Positions 42,813 to 51,153 of a stretch of 64,000 bases of DNA are shown one piece after another. The notes below the pieces were generated by a model, which saw only the letters and a list, made by a program, of their open reading frames with translations, made no database searches and was not told the DNA's origin. Origin of the DNA: Ruegeria lacuscaerulensis (GTDB lineage: Bacteria; Pseudomonadota; Alphaproteobacteria; Rhodobacterales; Rhodobacteraceae); assembly GCF_013034685.1 (NCBI RefSeq), contig NZ_WQGO01000007.1, positions 1 through 64,000 on the forward strand, written 5' to 3'. The stretch's first letter is position 1. Each line of letters starts with the position of its first letter. Both the position numbers and the translations under genes were made by a program.

Positions 42813-43490
42813 TTAAACCAGTCGAACTTGGGTTCCAACCTGGACGAGGGGATAGAGCTCCTCGACATGCTGATTGTAGAGCCCGATACAGCCGGACGAA
42901 CTTTGACGTCCAATCTTGCGGGTATCATGGGTGCCATGCACCAGATAGGCAGGCCAGCCAAGATACATAGCCCGCGTGCCCAGCGGATTGCCCGGTTCAC
43001 CGCCTTCCATGCGGATCGGCAGATCAGGATCACGCTCGCGCATCGACGCGGTCGGTGTCCAGCTTGGGTTTTCGCGTTTGCGTACAACCTCGGTATAGCC
43101 GCGCTTTGTCAGCTCTTCACTCATGGGGACTGAGCTGGGATACAGTTTGTAGGTCCCGTCCGGGCCCCAATAATGCACCGCGCGGCTGGTGATGTCGGCC
43201 AACAGAGCACCAACACCCAGCTCATCAAAATGGTCCTGCCAGTTCTGCTGCGAGAAGGACGAAACGTTACGGCGCACCGGAAGCTGCGTGCTGATCGCGT
43301 CTTCGTTCTGCGGGAATGCGTCAGAGCTTTGGGCGCGCACAAGGGCAGGGGTGGCCAACAGGGACGCTGCCCCCAACAAGGCAGAGCGACGGGTCAAGCG
43401 GGAATTGGACAATTTGGCCTCCGGTTCAGGAACTGCTCGGTCTGTATTTTGTCGATAAAATATTGGCGATCGATGCACATTTCCAGACAT
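42813..43490 (-). CDS. L,D-transpeptidase (YkuD family), Tat-exported
   Basis: 225 residues. Twin-arginine signal near residue 30 (SRLTRRSALLGAASLLATPA). YkuD catalytic motif HGTHDTRKIGRQ followed by SSSGCIGLYN with nucleophile Cys201. Such enzymes make 3-3 peptidoglycan cross-links or attach lipoproteins. The start at 43490 leaves 28 residues before the Tat motif; a start nearer 43412 is possible but no better codon is evident. Confidence 0.9.
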   Translation of the reverse strand: MSGNVHRSPIFYRQNTDRAVPEPEAKLSNSRLTRRSALLGAASLLATPALVRAQSSDAFPQNEDAISTQLPVRRNVSSFSQQNWQDHFDELGVGALLADITSRAVHYWGPDGTYKLYPSSVPMSEELTKRGYTEVVRKRENPSWTPTASMRERDPDLPIRMEGGEPGNPLGTRAMYLGWPAYLVHGTHDTRKIGRQSSSGCIGLYNQHVEELYPLVQVGTQVRLV

Positions 43491-43550
43491 CTTGGCCTGA
43501 ATTTATCGTGAAATCGGCGCTTCGGCCTGAATTCGGCAGACCGTTGCCGA

Positions 43551-43575
43551 AAAAAACCGGCCCCCGAAGGGGCCG
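43551..43575 (-). terminator. mmsA terminator
   Basis: CGGCCCC (43558-43564), loop CGAA, GGGGCCG (43569-43575); on the - strand the stem is followed by GTTTTTT. Confidence 0.82.
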
Positions 43576-43595
43576 ATTCAAAAACTACGTGGCAT

Positions 43596-45095
43596 TTAGT
43601 CCATGGCTTTGAAGTTAAATTCGCCGCCTTCTTTGATGCCCGATGGCCAGCGCGCCGTGACCGTTTTTGTCCGGGTGTAGAATTTGAAACTGTCCGGGCC
43701 GTGCTGGTTCAGATCGCCAAACATGGATTTCTTCCAACCGCCAAAGGTGTGATAGGCCAGCGGAACCGGGATCGGAACGTTAACGCCCACCATACCGATG
43801 TTCACACGGCTGGCAAAGTCACGCGCGGTGTCGCCGTCACGGGTGAAGATCGCGGTGCCGTTGCCATATTCATGGTCCATCGCCAGTTTCAGCGCTTCTT
43901 CATAAGATCCCGCGCGGACAGTCGACAGGACCGGACCAAAGATCTCTTGCTTGTAGATGTCCATATCCGGGGTCACGCGGTCGAACAGGTGTGGGCCGAC
44001 AAAGAAGCCGTCCTCATAGCCCTGTAGGCTGAAGTCGCGGTTGTCGACGACCAGTTCTGCGCCTTGTTCGATGCCCGAGTTGATCAGGCCAAGGATACGC
44101 TCTTTCGCGGCTCCGGTGACGACGGGGCCCATGTCCACGTCATCGCCTGCTGTATAGGGGCCGACCTTCAGCTTTTCGATGCGCGGCACCAGCTTTTCGA
44201 TCAGCGCATCGGCGGTTTCCTCACCCACAGGAACGGCGACCGAAACTGCCATGCAGCGTTCGCCAGCCGCGCCAAACCCGGCACCGACCAGTGCGTCGGC
44301 GGCCTGATCCAAATCCGCGTCGGGCATGACGATCATGTGGTTCTTGGCGCCGCCAAAGCACTGTGCACGTTTGCCATTCGCCGTGGCGCGGGAATAGATG
44401 TACTGCGCAATCGGGGTCGAACCCACGAAAGAGACGCCCTGAATGATCTCGCTGTCCAGCAGGGTATCCACGGCCTCTTTATCGCCATTGACTACTTGGA
44501 ACACGCCCTTGGGCAGACCAGCCTCGACAAACAGTTCCGCCAGCATTAGCGGGACCGAGGGGTCACGTTCGGACGGTTTCAGAACCACGGCATTGCCGCA
44601 GGCCAGCGCCGGGCCCACGTGCCACAGCGGCATCATGGCGGGGAAATTGAACGGCATGATCGAGGCCACAACGCCCAGCGGTTGGCGCATGGAATACATG
44701 TCGATGCCGGGGCCTGCGCTGTCGGTGTATTCGCCCTTCAGCATCTGTGGTGCGCCGATGCAATATTCGATCACTTCCAAACCACGCTGAAGGTCGCCTT
44801 TGGCGTCAGGGATGGTCTTACCGTGCTCGCGGCTGAGCGCCTCGGCCAGCTTGTCCATATCGCGGTTCATCAGGCCAACCATGGCCATCATCACCCGCGC
44901 GCGTTTCTGCGGGTTAGTGGCTCCCCACGCGGGTTGCGCAGCGGCGGCGCTTTCTATGGCAGCCGTGGTCTCGGCCGCGCTGGCCATCGGGCATTTGTAC
45001 TGAACTTCACCCGTAGCCGGGTTGAAGACGTCGTCAAAGCGACCAGACGTGCCGGGCACGTTCTCGCCGTTGATGAAATGGGACAGTTCGGACAT
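43596..45095 (-). CDS. mmsA: CoA-acylating methylmalonate-semialdehyde dehydrogenase
   Basis: Oxidises methylmalonate semialdehyde to propionyl-CoA, finishing valine (and myo-inositol/thymine) breakdown. 499 residues from MSELSHFINGENV; NAD-binding VGSTPIAQYIY and catalytic Cys in GFGAAGERCMAVSVAV. ATG 45095 has GGAGG 9 bases upstream; the open frame to 45353 would overlap the divergent LysR gene. Uses the product of MmsB encoded 6 kb away. Divergent LysR gene is the likely regulator. Confidence 0.95.
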   Translation of the reverse strand: MSELSHFINGENVPGTSGRFDDVFNPATGEVQYKCPMASAAETTAAIESAAAAQPAWGATNPQKRARVMMAMVGLMNRDMDKLAEALSREHGKTIPDAKGDLQRGLEVIEYCIGAPQMLKGEYTDSAGPGIDMYSMRQPLGVVASIMPFNFPAMMPLWHVGPALACGNAVVLKPSERDPSVPLMLAELFVEAGLPKGVFQVVNGDKEAVDTLLDSEIIQGVSFVGSTPIAQYIYSRATANGKRAQCFGGAKNHMIVMPDADLDQAADALVGAGFGAAGERCMAVSVAVPVGEETADALIEKLVPRIEKLKVGPYTAGDDVDMGPVVTGAAKERILGLINSGIEQGAELVVDNRDFSLQGYEDGFFVGPHLFDRVTPDMDIYKQEIFGPVLSTVRAGSYEEALKLAMDHEYGNGTAIFTRDGDTARDFASRVNIGMVGVNVPIPVPLAYHTFGGWKKSMFGDLNQHGPDSFKFYTRTKTVTARWPSGIKEGGEFNFKAMD

Positions 45096-45132
45096 TGCGA
45101 ATTCCTCCGTTATCTTTGCGCGCACAATAGGC

Positions 45133-45189
45133 TTGCAAAAATCGCGTGAACAGAGGCAATGTCTCAAATATGTTTTGCAAAAATGCAAA
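45133..45189. promoter_or_regulatory. TTGCAAAAAT repeats and palindrome in the mmsA-lysR gap
   Basis: TTGCAAAAAT at 45133-45142 and again at 45175-45184, exactly 42 bases (four turns) apart. The second copy belongs to the inverted repeat TTTGCA-AAAA-TGCAAA (45174-45189), 10 bases before the LysR GTG. A likely LysR-type operator for mmsA and for itself. Confidence 0.6.
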
Positions 45190-45198
45190 GAGTTTGCG

Positions 45199-46101
45199 GT
45201 GACACCGAATTGGGATGATATGCGGGTGTTTCTGGCGGTTGCGCGCGAAGAAAGCCTGTCTGCCGCAGGTCGGCAACTTAAGATCGATCCAGCGACAGTG
45301 GGCAGACGGATTGCTCGGCTCGAGGCTTCGCTGAACGCGCCTTTGTTCACCAAATCCCAGCAGGGCTATGTTCTGACTTCAGCCGGAGAACGCCTGCTGG
45401 ATCACGGGCTGAAAGCGGAAGAGGCGATGCGCGCTGCTGCCGGGGCCATGGCCGGTTCGTCCAAAACGCTAAGTGGTCAGATCAGGATCGGGGCCCCGGA
45501 TGGTTGCGCAAACTACCTGTTGCCACAGGTTTGCGCGCAAATCTGCGATGCCAATCCCGATCTGGATATCCAGATCCTCGCCTTGCCCCGCGTCATCAAC
45601 CTGTCCCGACGCGAGGCGGATATGGCTGTAACCGTCAGCGCGCCGACGGCAGGCCGGGTGCTGGTTCAGAAGATCACCGACTACCGATTGCATCTGGTAG
45701 CCAGTGACAAATACCTTTCCGCGCGGCCCGCGATCCCTACGCCCGAAGCACTGAAAGGGCATCGAATGATCGGTTATATCCCGGACATGATCTTCGACCG
45801 CGAACTCGATTACCTGGTCGATCTTGGGGTTGACCGTGTCGCACTTGCATCGAATTCCGTATCGGTCCAGTTGCGCCAGGTTGCCTTGGGCTCTGGGGTT
45901 TGTGTGGCCCACGATTTCACGCTGCCATTCCATCCAAATCTGCGGAAAATCCTGACGGATCATGTCAGTCTGACCCGGAGTTTTCATCTGGTCCGACATC
46001 AAGGGGATCAGCGAAACGAGCGCCTGAACCGGTTTGCAACTGCGCTGACCGCTGGAATTCGTGACGAAGTGGCGCGGCTGGAAGCGGCAGCTTCATCTTG
46101 A
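45199..46101 (+). CDS. LysR-family transcriptional regulator, divergent from mmsA
   Basis: 300 residues from a GTG at 45199 (VTPNWDDMRVFLAVAREESL). N-terminal winged HTH (about 1-65, AAGRQLKIDPATVGRRIARLE) and a substrate-binding effector domain (about 95-295). The longer frame from 45022 overlaps mmsA and is rejected; an ATG nine residues further in would cut into helix 1. By position it probably controls mmsA. Ligand unknown; a valine-pathway intermediate is a guess. Confidence 0.88.
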   Translation: MTPNWDDMRVFLAVAREESLSAAGRQLKIDPATVGRRIARLEASLNAPLFTKSQQGYVLTSAGERLLDHGLKAEEAMRAAAGAMAGSSKTLSGQIRIGAPDGCANYLLPQVCAQICDANPDLDIQILALPRVINLSRREADMAVTVSAPTAGRVLVQKITDYRLHLVASDKYLSARPAIPTPEALKGHRMIGYIPDMIFDRELDYLVDLGVDRVALASNSVSVQLRQVALGSGVCVAHDFTLPFHPNLRKILTDHVSLTRSFHLVRHQGDQRNERLNRFATALTAGIRDEVARLEAAASS

Positions 46102-46161
46102 CACATTCAAACATTCCGGCAACGCTTTGGAAAACAGCAAGTTATTTCGGAGGTTTCGCCT

Positions 46162-46599
46162 ATGCTTGTTCAGGCCATTCTGAAATCCAAGGCCACCGAA
46201 GGGGTCATGACGGTTGCCCCGGACGTGACCGTGTCCGATGCGTCGAAAATTCTGGCAGAAAAGCGGATCGGTACGGTTGTGGTGTCCGAGGATGGCGGGA
46301 AATCCGCAGCAGGCATTCTGTCGGAACGCGATATCGTCCGTGAACTTGCGGCCAGCGGCAGCGGATGCCTCAGCAAACCGGTCAGCGCCTACATGACCAG
46401 CGATCTGGTAACGGCGACGCGTCAGGATTCGGTCCAAGACGTCCTGAGCCGCATGACCGAAGGACGGTTCCGTCACATGCCTATTGTCGAAGATGGCAAA
46501 TTGATCGGCATCGTTACACTTGGGGATGTGGTCAAAGCGCAATTGTCCGAACTGGCAATGGAGAAAGAGGCGCTGGAAACCATGATAATGGGGCACTAA
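46162..46599 (+). CDS. CBS domain-pair protein
   Basis: 145 residues made of two CBS domains (about 8-65 and 75-135) and nothing else; ATG 46162 follows GGAGG by 9 bases. Stand-alone CBS pairs bind adenosyl compounds such as AMP, ATP or SAM and act as regulatory partners. Motifs GILSERDIVREL and GIVTLGDVVKAQL mark the two ligand loops. Partner unknown; next gene coaD is 85 bases downstream. Confidence 0.92.
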   Translation: MLVQAILKSKATEGVMTVAPDVTVSDASKILAEKRIGTVVVSEDGGKSAAGILSERDIVRELAASGSGCLSKPVSAYMTSDLVTATRQDSVQDVLSRMTEGRFRHMPIVEDGKLIGIVTLGDVVKAQLSELAMEKEALETMIMGH

Positions 46600-46684
46600 T
46601 CGCCCCGATATCCACGCCAACCTATTGCACCTGCGGCAGAGTTGTGTTTGCTTGCGCAGAAATTTTGTTGCGCAGGAGGCGGCG

Positions 46685-47176
46685 ATGAGGGTTGGATTAT
46701 ATCCCGGAACTTTTGATCCGATCACCTTGGGTCATATCGATATCATTCGTCGCGCATCCGCACTTGTGGACAAGCTGGTGATTGGGGTTGCGATCAACCG
46801 CGACAAGGGACCTTTGTTCACTTTGGAAGAACGCGTTGCCATGATCGAGGCCGAATGCGCGCATCTGACCGAGCAGACCGGCACGGAAATCGTTGCGCAT
46901 CCCTTTGAAAACCTGCTGATTGATTGTGCCCGCGATGTTGGGGCTCAGATCATCGTGCGCGGCCTTCGGGCCGTGGCGGATTTCGAGTATGAATTCCAGA
47001 TGGTCGGGATGAACCGCGCACTGGACAATTCGATTGAGACGGTCTTTCTGATGGCCGAGGCCCGCCATCAGGCGATCGCCTCGAAACTGGTTAAAGAGAT
47101 TGCCCGTCTGGATGGGGACGTGTCGAAATTCGTCACGCCCCGTGTCGATGCGGCGTTGAAAGAGCGTTTAGGTTAA
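46685..47176 (+). CDS. coaD: phosphopantetheine adenylyltransferase
   Basis: Penultimate step of coenzyme A synthesis. 163 residues, normal length. Nucleotidyltransferase motif YPGTFDPITLGHIDII (T/HxGH) and the IVRGLRAVADFEYEFQM and VFLMAEARHQAIASKLVKEIA segments are present. ATG at 46685 follows GGAGG. The 3' end overlaps the convergent gap gene by 9 bases. Confidence 0.96.
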   Translation: MRVGLYPGTFDPITLGHIDIIRRASALVDKLVIGVAINRDKGPLFTLEERVAMIEAECAHLTEQTGTEIVAHPFENLLIDCARDVGAQIIVRGLRAVADFEYEFQMVGMNRALDNSIETVFLMAEARHQAIASKLVKEIARLDGDVSKFVTPRVDAALKERLG

Positions 47177-48172
47177 CGCGCCCATAGCCGCTGCTGTATC
47201 CAGCATCCGGTTCGAGAAGCCCCATTCGTTATCATACCAGGCCAGCACCCGGACCAGAGTGCCGTCGGTTACCTTCGTCTCGGGCAGGGACACGGTCGAG
47301 CTGTGGGAATCGTGGTTAAAATCGACCGAGATCAGTGGGCGCTGTTCCGCCGCAAGTACGCCGGGGATCTTGGCTGCCGCTTCTACGAACAGGGCGTTGA
47401 CCTCTTCCTCGGTAGTAGAGCGTGAGACTTCGACGACCAGATCGACAACCGACACGTTGGGCGTCGGCACTCGAATGGCCTGTCCGGTCAGTTTGCCTTG
47501 CAGTTGCGGCAGTACAAGACCCACGGCAGAGGCCGCTCCGGTTGTTGTCGGAATCATCGACAGAGCCGCGGCGCGGGACAGGTAGGGGTCTTTGCCAGCG
47601 GAATCGTGCACCGGTTGGCTGGCCGTATAGGCATGCACCGTCGTCATGTTGCCATGAACAATGCCAAGGCCCGCATCAAGGGCGGCAGCAACGGGTGATA
47701 GGCAGTTCGTGGTGCAAGACGCGTTCGACACAATGGTATCCTGAGCGGTCAACTCGTGATCGTTGACGCCGAATACGATCGTTTTCACGCCACCATCCCC
47801 ACGGGCAGGGGCCGAGATCAGAACCTTCTTAGACCCATTTTCCAGATGACGGGCAGCAGCCTCGCGCGTGCGGAACACGCCGGTGCATTCCAGTACGACG
47901 TCCACATCGGACCAGTTCAGGTTTTCCGGGTCACGCTCGCTGGTCAAACGTATGGGACCGGCGCCAACATCCATTCCGGCTTCAGACAGCGTTACTGGCT
48001 TGGAGTACCTGCCATGGACACTGTCAAACTCGAACAGATGCGCGTTCATCTCGGGCATGGCCAGGTCGTTGATGGCGACGATTTCAACATCGGTTCGGCC
48101 AGTCTCCATAACAGCGCGCAATACGTTGCGTCCGATGCGTCCAAATCCGTTGATTGCCAGTTTGAGTGTCAT
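47168..48172 (-). CDS. gap: glyceraldehyde-3-phosphate dehydrogenase, copy 1
   Basis: 334 residues from MTLKLAINGFGRIGR (ATG 48172). Catalytic Cys in SNASCTTNCLSP, NAD fold start INGFGRIGR, and the C-terminal WYDNEWGFSNRM. Only moderately similar to the second copy 300 bases upstream, so they are paralogues rather than a recent duplication; one may favour gluconeogenesis or NADP. A perfect GTTAGCGCTAAC palindrome lies 35 bases before the start. Confidence 0.95.
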   Translation of the reverse strand: MTLKLAINGFGRIGRNVLRAVMETGRTDVEIVAINDLAMPEMNAHLFEFDSVHGRYSKPVTLSEAGMDVGAGPIRLTSERDPENLNWSDVDVVLECTGVFRTREAAARHLENGSKKVLISAPARGDGGVKTIVFGVNDHELTAQDTIVSNASCTTNCLSPVAAALDAGLGIVHGNMTTVHAYTASQPVHDSAGKDPYLSRAAALSMIPTTTGAASAVGLVLPQLQGKLTGQAIRVPTPNVSVVDLVVEVSRSTTEEEVNALFVEAAAKIPGVLAAEQRPLISVDFNHDSHSSTVSLPETKVTDGTLVRVLAWYDNEWGFSNRMLDTAAAMGALT

Positions 48173-48206
48173 GGTCTGCTCCGTCCGTCTTTCGGCTTGC
48201 GTTCGA

Positions 48207-48218
48207 GTTAGCGCTAAC
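48207..48218. promoter_or_regulatory. LacI-type palindrome before gap copy 1
   Basis: GTTAGCGCTAAC, a perfect 12-base palindrome, with the central CG typical of LacI-family operators. A near copy is found before the second gap gene. I recall this sequence as close to the CceR operator of central carbon metabolism in Rhodobacterales. Confidence 0.7.
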
Positions 48219-48255
48219 AAAGCCAGAACGAAGAAAAAGTCAAGCAAAACCTCTG

Positions 48256-48399
48256 TCAGCGCCAGACGGCGACCCAATCCAGGAAGGTAAAAAGTTTCTT
48301 GCCAAGGAACACGAAATGCTCGGGCCCGAACAGGGCATAGTCTAGGCAGGCGGCCCCCAGAATCAAAAGACCCAGCCAGATAGCTATTTGATTGGTCAT
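48256..48399 (-). CDS. 47-residue membrane protein between the two gap genes
   Basis: Short frame on the - strand, starting MTNQIAIWLGLLILG and ending WVAVWR. One hydrophobic helix (about 5-22) followed by a conserved-looking GPEHFVFLGKK segment and a second amphipathic stretch. I recall similar short proteins beside gap genes in Rhodobacteraceae. No clear Shine-Dalgarno; it begins 20 bases after the gap copy 2 terminator, so its expression may depend on read-through. Function unknown. Confidence 0.72.
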   Translation of the reverse strand: MTNQIAIWLGLLILGAACLDYALFGPEHFVFLGKKLFTFLDWVAVWR

Positions 48400-48410
48400 C
48401 GAGGCCCCGA

Positions 48411-48443
48411 ACGAAAATGCCCGCCCAGATAACCTGAGCGGGC
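48411..48443 (-). terminator. Terminator after gap copy 2
   Basis: GCCCGC (48419-48424) pairs with GCGGGC (48438-48443), with inner CAG/CTG pairs; on the - strand ATTTTC follows. Modest T tract. Confidence 0.65.
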
Positions 48444-48470
48444 AAATATGTTCAAGAATTCAATGGCGTC

Positions 48471-49472
48471 TTAGTTAAGACGGCCCATCGCAACTGCGAC
48501 ATCCGCCATGCGGACCGAGAAGGCCCATTCATTGTCATACCATGCCAACACGCGCACCATGCGGTCACCGACCACGCGGGTTTGATCCGGTGCGAAGATC
48601 GAGCTTTCTTCGGTGTGGTTGAAATCGGTCGAAACCAGCGGCGCGGGCTCATAGCCCAGAACGCGCTGCATATGACCCTGCGAAGCTTCACGCACGATAG
48701 CGTTGACCTCGTCTACGGTCACCTCGCGGCCGGCGCGGAAGGTCAGGTCCACGGCCGAGACATTCGGAGTCGGAACCCGGATTGCGGAGCCATCCAGACG
48801 ACCTTTGAGGTTCGGCAGAACCTCACCCAGCGCCTTGGCAGCACCTGTCGAGGTTGGGATCATCGACATAGCGGCAGCGCGAGCGCGGTACAGGTCGCTG
48901 TGGCGGCGGTCCAGCGTGGGCTGGTCGCCGGTATAGGCGTGGATCGTGGTCATGATGCCATGCTCAATCCCGATGCCTTCGTCCAGAACCTTGGCAAGCG
49001 GAGCAAGGCAGTTTGTGGTGCAGGAACCGTTTGAGACCATTTTGTCATCAGCAGCCAGGCTGTTGTGGTTCACGCCATAGACGATGGTTTTATCGACATT
49101 CTTGCCCGGAGCAGACAGCAGAACCTTTTGCGCGCCACGCTCAAGATGCGTCTTGGCTTTCAGGCCGTCATTGAACTTGCCGGTGCACTCCAGAACGACG
49201 TCGCAGCCTTCCCAGTCCAGCTCGCTCATGTCGTATGTCGAGAACATCTCCATGGGGCCGCGGCCCAGATCCATGGTGTTGCCCTCGATCGAGACGTCGC
49301 GGGGGAAGCGCCCGTGGACGCTGTCATATTTCAGCAGATGCGCCGTGGTTTCCAGCGGGCCGGTTGCGTTGACTTTGATCACTTCGATGTCGTTGCGGGC
49401 CGATGCCGCGATATGCGACAGGGTGCAGCGGCCAATACGGCCAAAACCATTGATGCCGACCTTGATGGTCAT
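48471..49472 (-). CDS. gap: glyceraldehyde-3-phosphate dehydrogenase, copy 2
   Basis: 333 residues from MTIKVGINGFGRIGRC. Catalytic Cys in SNGSCTTNCLAP, where the usual SNASCTTN alanine is glycine; other family motifs (HAYTGDQPTLDRRHSDLYRARAA and WYDNEWAFSVRM) intact. The HSDLYRARAAAMSMIPTSTGAA region is more canonical than in copy 1. Upstream gap carries GTTAGCGC-type repeats and an AT-rich promoter region. Confidence 0.95.
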   Translation of the reverse strand: MTIKVGINGFGRIGRCTLSHIAASARNDIEVIKVNATGPLETTAHLLKYDSVHGRFPRDVSIEGNTMDLGRGPMEMFSTYDMSELDWEGCDVVLECTGKFNDGLKAKTHLERGAQKVLLSAPGKNVDKTIVYGVNHNSLAADDKMVSNGSCTTNCLAPLAKVLDEGIGIEHGIMTTIHAYTGDQPTLDRRHSDLYRARAAAMSMIPTSTGAAKALGEVLPNLKGRLDGSAIRVPTPNVSAVDLTFRAGREVTVDEVNAIVREASQGHMQRVLGYEPAPLVSTDFNHTEESSIFAPDQTRVVGDRMVRVLAWYDNEWAFSVRMADVAVAMGRLN

Positions 49473-49560
49473 CTGACGTCTCCAAAATGCGCTTGCGTTG
49501 CAGGCGATATAGCGGCCCTAACGCGTTCTCAAAAGAGTAAAAGTGACATATTTTTAACGT

Positions 49561-49600
49561 GTTAGCGCAAACCTTGGCCGGTATCGCTAACGCTTGCGCT
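49561..49600. promoter_or_regulatory. GTTAGCGC-type repeats before gap copy 2
   Basis: GTTAGCGCAAAC at 49561-49572 differs from the palindrome before gap copy 1 by one base. About 13 bases on, CGCTAACGCTTGCGCT at 49585-49600 holds a CGCTAAC half-site on the other strand. They sit between the gap gene and the divergent DUF808 gene. Confidence 0.55.
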
Positions 49601-49654
49601 AGCTGAAAGATCAGGTAGGGTCCACCTGCGGCTGGTTACAGGAAGGAACTAGGC

Positions 49655-50593
49655 ATGAGCGGTCTTTTGGCATTGCTGGACGATGTTGCCGGAATTGCAA
49701 AAGTTGCGGCATCGTCGGTTGATGATGTTGTTGCAGCGGCTGGCAAGGCGGGGGCCAAAACGGCGGGTGTGATCATCGACGATGCAGCCGTGACGCCAAA
49801 ATACGTGCAAGGTTTCGCCCCGGCGCGCGAGTTGCCGATCATCTGGCGCATCGCGCGCGGGTCGGTTTTCAACAAGATCGTGCTGCTGCTGCCCGTTGCG
49901 CTGTTGCTGGCTAATTTCGCGCCTTGGCTGATCACGCCTTTGCTGATGCTGGGCGGGTCTTATCTATGTTTCGAGGGGGCCGAGAAGATTTTCCATGTCC
50001 TTTTCCCCCATGGTAGCCATGCCATCGACGAGGATATGAAAATCCGAGATCCAGGCCATCTGGAAGAGCAGAAAGTCAAAGGTGCAATAAAGACCGATTT
50101 CATCTTGTCGGCCGAGATCATGACCATCGCGCTGGCCGCCATTGAGGCGCCGAACATCTGGATGCAGGCGGCGACGCTGGCTGTTGTCGGGATCGGCGTG
50201 ACGGTTGCGGTCTATGGCTCGGTCGCGTTGATCGTGAAAATGGACGATGTGGGCCTGTGTCTGGCGCAGAACGCACCAACGCCGATTGGGCGCGGAACCG
50301 GGCGAGGCTTGGTCAAAGCCATGCCGATTGTGATGAAGCTGCTTTCAATCGTTGGGACCGCCGCAATGCTGTGGGTCGGCGGGTCGATCATCATCCACGG
50401 GCTCGAGGTTTTGGGCTTTGGCTGGCTGGGCCACCACATTCACGACTGGGCCTATGCGGTGGGCCATATGGTTTCAGCGCAATATGAAGGCGCGGCTGAG
50501 TGGATCGCCAAGGCAACTATGGACGGTGTGTTCGGATTAGCCTGGGGGCTGGCGTTAATCCCGGTGGCGACAAAGCTGCTCAAATCGCACTGA
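49655..50593 (+). CDS. DUF808 inner membrane protein
   Basis: 312 residues of the DUF808/YedI family: an N-terminal amphipathic region (MSGLLALLDDVAGIAKVAA, 1-45), then about six membrane helices between 70 and 310, with SYLCFEGAEKIFHVLFPH and the WLGHHIHDWA His-rich segment conserved in the family. Function unknown. ATG 49655 with AGGAAGGAA upstream. Divergent from gap copy 2. Confidence 0.9.
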   Translation: MSGLLALLDDVAGIAKVAASSVDDVVAAAGKAGAKTAGVIIDDAAVTPKYVQGFAPARELPIIWRIARGSVFNKIVLLLPVALLLANFAPWLITPLLMLGGSYLCFEGAEKIFHVLFPHGSHAIDEDMKIRDPGHLEEQKVKGAIKTDFILSAEIMTIALAAIEAPNIWMQAATLAVVGIGVTVAVYGSVALIVKMDDVGLCLAQNAPTPIGRGTGRGLVKAMPIVMKLLSIVGTAAMLWVGGSIIIHGLEVLGFGWLGHHIHDWAYAVGHMVSAQYEGAAEWIAKATMDGVFGLAWGLALIPVATKLLKSH

Positions 50594-50636
50594 TCTGGCC
50601 AATCCGCGCCGCCATAATGAGCGGCGCGGCATCGTG

Positions 50637-50987
50637 TCAGAAACCGTTGGTATTGCCTTTGACCACAACTCCGGACCCGTCGATCTTGCCGTCTTTGAAC
50701 AAGGTCACGGCGACCCCGTCAATTTTCAATTCCCAGCAATTCTTGGGGTCTGTGCCGTATTGAAAACACATGCCACTATCCGTTGCTTCCCACTTGCCCG
50801 TGTAGCCCTCGCCCTTGATGGTGCCATCAGCGGCGTAATATTCGGTAAACGCGCCCGACAGCATACCTCCGGCATAGGTGTGGCCCGCCATGGTTTTCTG
50901 GATCTCTTCCTTGCTGGCAAATTCAGCCGCAAAGGCTGGGGCGGCGGTGGCTATGACAACGGCGCAGAGGACGGCGTGGAGTTTCAT
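50637..50987 (-). CDS. small secreted protein of unknown function
   Basis: 116 residues from MKLHAVLCAVVIATAAPAFA (signal peptide about 1-20). The mature part, with GMLSGAFTEYYAADGTIKGEGYTGKWE and a Cys pair (CFQYGTDPKNCWE), looks like a compact beta-rich domain of the kind seen in lipocalin-like or DUF995-type secreted proteins; assignment tentative. ATG 50987 with GGGAAG 9 bases upstream. Separated from tkt by a strong terminator. Confidence 0.78.
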   Translation of the reverse strand: MKLHAVLCAVVIATAAPAFAAEFASKEEIQKTMAGHTYAGGMLSGAFTEYYAADGTIKGEGYTGKWEATDSGMCFQYGTDPKNCWELKIDGVAVTLFKDGKIDGSGVVVKGNTNGF

Positions 50988-51100
50988 ATTTGGTCTTCCC
51001 TGTGACTGGTTGGTTTTGCCGCAGGTAATGCGTTTCAGTCGTGAGGATAGGGCAGGCGGGGTCACAATGACTCACCAACCTGTGACAGGAAACAGGTATG

Positions 51101-51135
51101 AAAAAAGGCGACCACTGTGGTCGCCTTTTTTTTGA
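51101..51135 (-). terminator. Bidirectional terminator after tkt
   Basis: GGCGACCAC (51107-51115) pairs with GTGGTCGCC (51117-51125), flanked by A6 on one side and T8 on the other. Serves tkt on the - strand. Confidence 0.9.
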
Positions 51136-51153
51136 TTTGATATGCGTTGCGGG

